DNA from: Pseudomonas sp. Gutcm_11s
Lineage (GTDB): Bacteria; Pseudomonadota; Gammaproteobacteria; Pseudomonadales; Pseudomonadaceae
Assembly: GCF_028649395.1 (NCBI RefSeq)
Contig: NZ_JAQSUW010000014.1
Location: forward strand, 1 to 64,000
DNA: 64,000 nt
Direction of reading: 5' to 3'
The notes below the pieces were generated by a model that saw nothing but the letters and a program-made list of their open reading frames with translations, was not told where the DNA came from and did no database searches. Both the position numbers and the translations under genes were made by a program. Of this stretch, positions 62,638 through 64,000 are shown in pieces; the stretch's first letter is position 1, and each line of letters begins with the position of its first letter.

Positions 62638-62666
62638 TTGCCGGGCTGGCGCTAGCTGTATATAGT
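62638..62666 (+). promoter_or_regulatory. Promoter of tRNA-Leu
   Basis: TTGCCG (62638-62643), 17-bp spacer, TATAGT (62661-62666). tRNA-Leu therefore has its own promoter after the terminator of the Gly-Cys unit. Confidence 0.7.
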
Positions 62667-62691
62667 CCAGCCCTCGCTTCACCGCGCTACC

Positions 62692-62778
62692 GCCCGAATG
62701 GCGAAATCGGTAGACGCAGGAGACTTAAAATCTCTCGCTCGTAAGGGCGTCCCGGTTCGAGTCCGGGTTCGGGCACCA
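62692..62778 (+). tRNA. tRNA-Leu (UAA), integration site of an island
   Basis: 87 bases including CCA. Acceptor GCCCGAA pairs with TTCGGGC, discriminator A; anticodon TAA at 62726-62728; class II variable arm. An integrase gene starts 162 bp beyond its 3' end, so the tRNA 3' end is the likely attachment core. Confidence 0.96.
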
Positions 62779-62821
62779 TTTGATTGTTTCTAGCTGTCTC
62801 TATAAGTCTACGAAACCCAGT

Positions 62822-62853
62822 AAAGCCGGCTCTATCAGCCGGCTTTCTTGTTT
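62822..62853 (+). terminator. Terminator of tRNA-Leu
   Basis: AAAGCCGGCT and AGCCGGCTTT around CTATC, followed by CTTGTTT, 43 bp after the tRNA. Confidence 0.78.
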
Positions 62854-62875
62854 CTGTCTGTCTCTCCATGTCTCT

Positions 62876-62941
62876 AGGCATATACCTAAAATGGGTATAC
62901 GTTTAGGTATACGCCGGTTCGGCAAGGGAGGCATATACCTA
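62876..62941. repeat. Iteron-like repeats in front of the integrase gene
   Basis: AGGCATATACCTA occurs at 62876-62888 and again at 62929-62941, where it overlaps the integrase start codon. An inverted near-copy TAGGTATACGCC lies at 62904-62915, and GGTATACG is repeated directly at 62894-62901 and 62906-62913 (12-bp period). They could be arm-type integrase sites or operators that repress the integrase gene. Confidence 0.65.
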
Positions 62942-64000
62942 TGGCGCGGACAGTCACGCCCCTGACAGACCCCAAGTGCGAGGCTGCTAAGCCTCGCGAA
63001 AAGGACTACACGCTGTTCGATGGCCAGGGCCTTTTCCTGCTGGTGAAGTCCAGTGGCACCAAGGTCTGGCGCTTCAAGTTCACCCGACCGGACGGCCGGT
63101 CTGGGCTGGCCACCTTTGGCAACTACCCAGCACTCGGCCTCAAGGCTGCCCGAGCCAGGCGAGCAAATGCCTTGGAGTTGCTGGCCGAGGGTGTAGATCC
63201 CATCGAGCATGAGCAGCGCCAGCGAGAGGCGGCCCAGGTGGCGGCGGGGAACACCTTCAAGACCATAGCCCTGCAGTGGCATACCGCCTGTGCCCGCAAG
63301 TGGACGGCGGATCACGCCTCCAAGGTGTTGCGGCGCCTGGAGCTGTACCTGTTCCCACCCCTCGGGCATCGCCCGGTGGACGGCCTGAAAGTCCGTGACC
63401 TGCTGGCCCCACTCAAGGCGGCCGAGCAGCGCGACACCCTGGAGCTGGCCAGCCGCCTGCGGCAGTACACCACCGGGGTGATGCGCTATGCCGTGCAGCA
63501 TGGGTATATCGAAACCAACCCGGCCAGCGACCTGGTGGGCGCAACTGCCACACGCAAGGCCCAGCACCGGCCGGCACTGCCTCTGGAGCGGCTACCCGAG
63601 CTGCTGCAGCGCATCGAGGTGTACAAGGGGCGCACCCTGACCCGGCTGGCGGTGGAGCTTACTCTGCATGTGTTCATCCGCTCCAGTGAACTGCGCTTCG
63701 CCCGCTGGGGTGAGGTTGATATGCCGCGCAGCCTATGGACGATCCCGGCCGAGCGCGACGCCATTGAGGGCGTGAAACACTCCGAACGCGGCGCCAAGAT
63801 GCGCACGCCGCACCTGGTACCCCTGAGCCGGCAGGCGCTGGGCCTGCTGGGACAGGTGCATATTCTCTCCAGCCGGTTTGATCTGGTGTTCCCTGGCGAC
63901 CACTACCACCACAAGCCCATGAGCGAGAACACGGTAAACGCTGCCCTGCGGCGCATGGGCTACGACACCAAGGTTGAGGTGTGTGGCCATGGCTTCCGGG
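62941..64000 (+). CDS. P4-type tyrosine integrase, cut by window end
   Basis: The first 353 codons of a site-specific recombinase. An N-terminal Arm-binding (DUF4102-type) domain (about 1-90, with LFDGQGLFLLV and TFGNYPALGLKAARARR) is followed by a SAM-like core-binding domain (about 105-190) and the catalytic domain with Arg247 (FIRSSELRFARW), Lys286 and the HGFR box (His350, Arg353). The last His/Trp and the nucleophilic Tyr lie beyond the edge. The ATG follows AAGGGAGGCATATACCT. Such enzymes usually sit at one end of a tRNA-targeted island. Confidence 0.9.
   Translation, partial: MARTVTPLTDPKCEAAKPREKDYTLFDGQGLFLLVKSSGTKVWRFKFTRPDGRSGLATFGNYPALGLKAARARRANALELLAEGVDPIEHEQRQREAAQVAAGNTFKTIALQWHTACARKWTADHASKVLRRLELYLFPPLGHRPVDGLKVRDLLAPLKAAEQRDTLELASRLRQYTTGVMRYAVQHGYIETNPASDLVGATATRKAQHRPALPLERLPELLQRIEVYKGRTLTRLAVELTLHVFIRSSELRFARWGEVDMPRSLWTIPAERDAIEGVKHSERGAKMRTPHLVPLSRQALGLLGQVHILSSRFDLVFPGDHYHHKPMSENTVNAALRRMGYDTKVEVCGHGFR

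Noticed and set aside
62779..62876. Second attachment site near tRNA-Leu
   Set aside because: I looked for a repeat of the tRNA-Leu 3' end between the tRNA and the integrase and found none; attR, if present, is outside the window.

Overview
This window is chromosomal DNA of a GC-rich gammaproteobacterium, almost certainly a Pseudomonas of the P. aeruginosa lineage or a near relative. Three things point there: the high-GC codon use, the gene content (fused nuoCD, a 531-residue isocitrate lyase, gacA-uvrC-pgsA), and a gene order that matches, as I remember it, the PAO1 stretch from about PA2666 (queD) down to PA2584 (pgsA). Nearly all of it is conserved core genome. Accessory DNA begins only at the extreme right edge.

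Layout, left to right. About 0.3-5.6 kb: queD, a DUF5329 protein and a patatin-like lipase on the minus strand; then, divergently, two tandem PepSY proteins with an OmpR-type response regulator and sensor kinase (BqsRS/CarRS type), followed by a flavodoxin-fold reductase. About 5.7-12.4 kb: two chemoreceptors (TlpQ-like and CtpM-like) flanking an ion-coupled transporter, then an AI-2E-family membrane protein. About 12.4-27.3 kb: the complete respiratory complex I operon nuoA-N on the minus strand. About 27.7-39.5 kb: isocitrate lyase, a secretin-like protein, an uncharacterised protein, a GNAT acetyltransferase, the RoxA oxygenase, purB, a DMT transporter, hflD, mnmA, nudJ, then isocitrate dehydrogenase and a cold-shock protein. 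About 39.6-45.2 kb: a protein-turnover cluster (clpS, clpA, infA, bpt, aat, trxB). About 45.4-52.9 kb: ftsK, lolA, rarA, crcB, serS, cysG. About 52.9-57.1 kb: a glutathionyl-hydroquinone reductase, a TrpD2-like protein, tusE-B-C-D and a YccA-like membrane protein. About 57.2-62.8 kb: tRNA-Ser, an unrecognised lipoprotein, gacA-uvrC-pgsA, and tRNA-Gly, tRNA-Cys and tRNA-Leu. From 62.9 kb: a P4-type integrase directly downstream of tRNA-Leu, cut by the window end, marks the start of a probable genomic island.

Functional links. AceA and Icd compete for isocitrate, and both have TGTAG/CTACA inverted repeats upstream (two sites with a 5-bp spacer before icd, one with a 16-bp spacer before aceA), which suggests one shared regulator of the glyoxylate-shunt branch point. 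ClpS, ClpA, Bpt and Aat form a whole N-degron pathway in 4.5 kb. TusBCDE and MnmA supply and use sulfur for 2-thiouridine in tRNA.

The window holds no CRISPR array, rRNA, insertion sequence or recognisable defence system. I found no clearly new multi-gene system. The least explained items are the six-cysteine lipoprotein at 57387-58718, the short repeats in front of the integrase, and several operator-like palindromes between genes.
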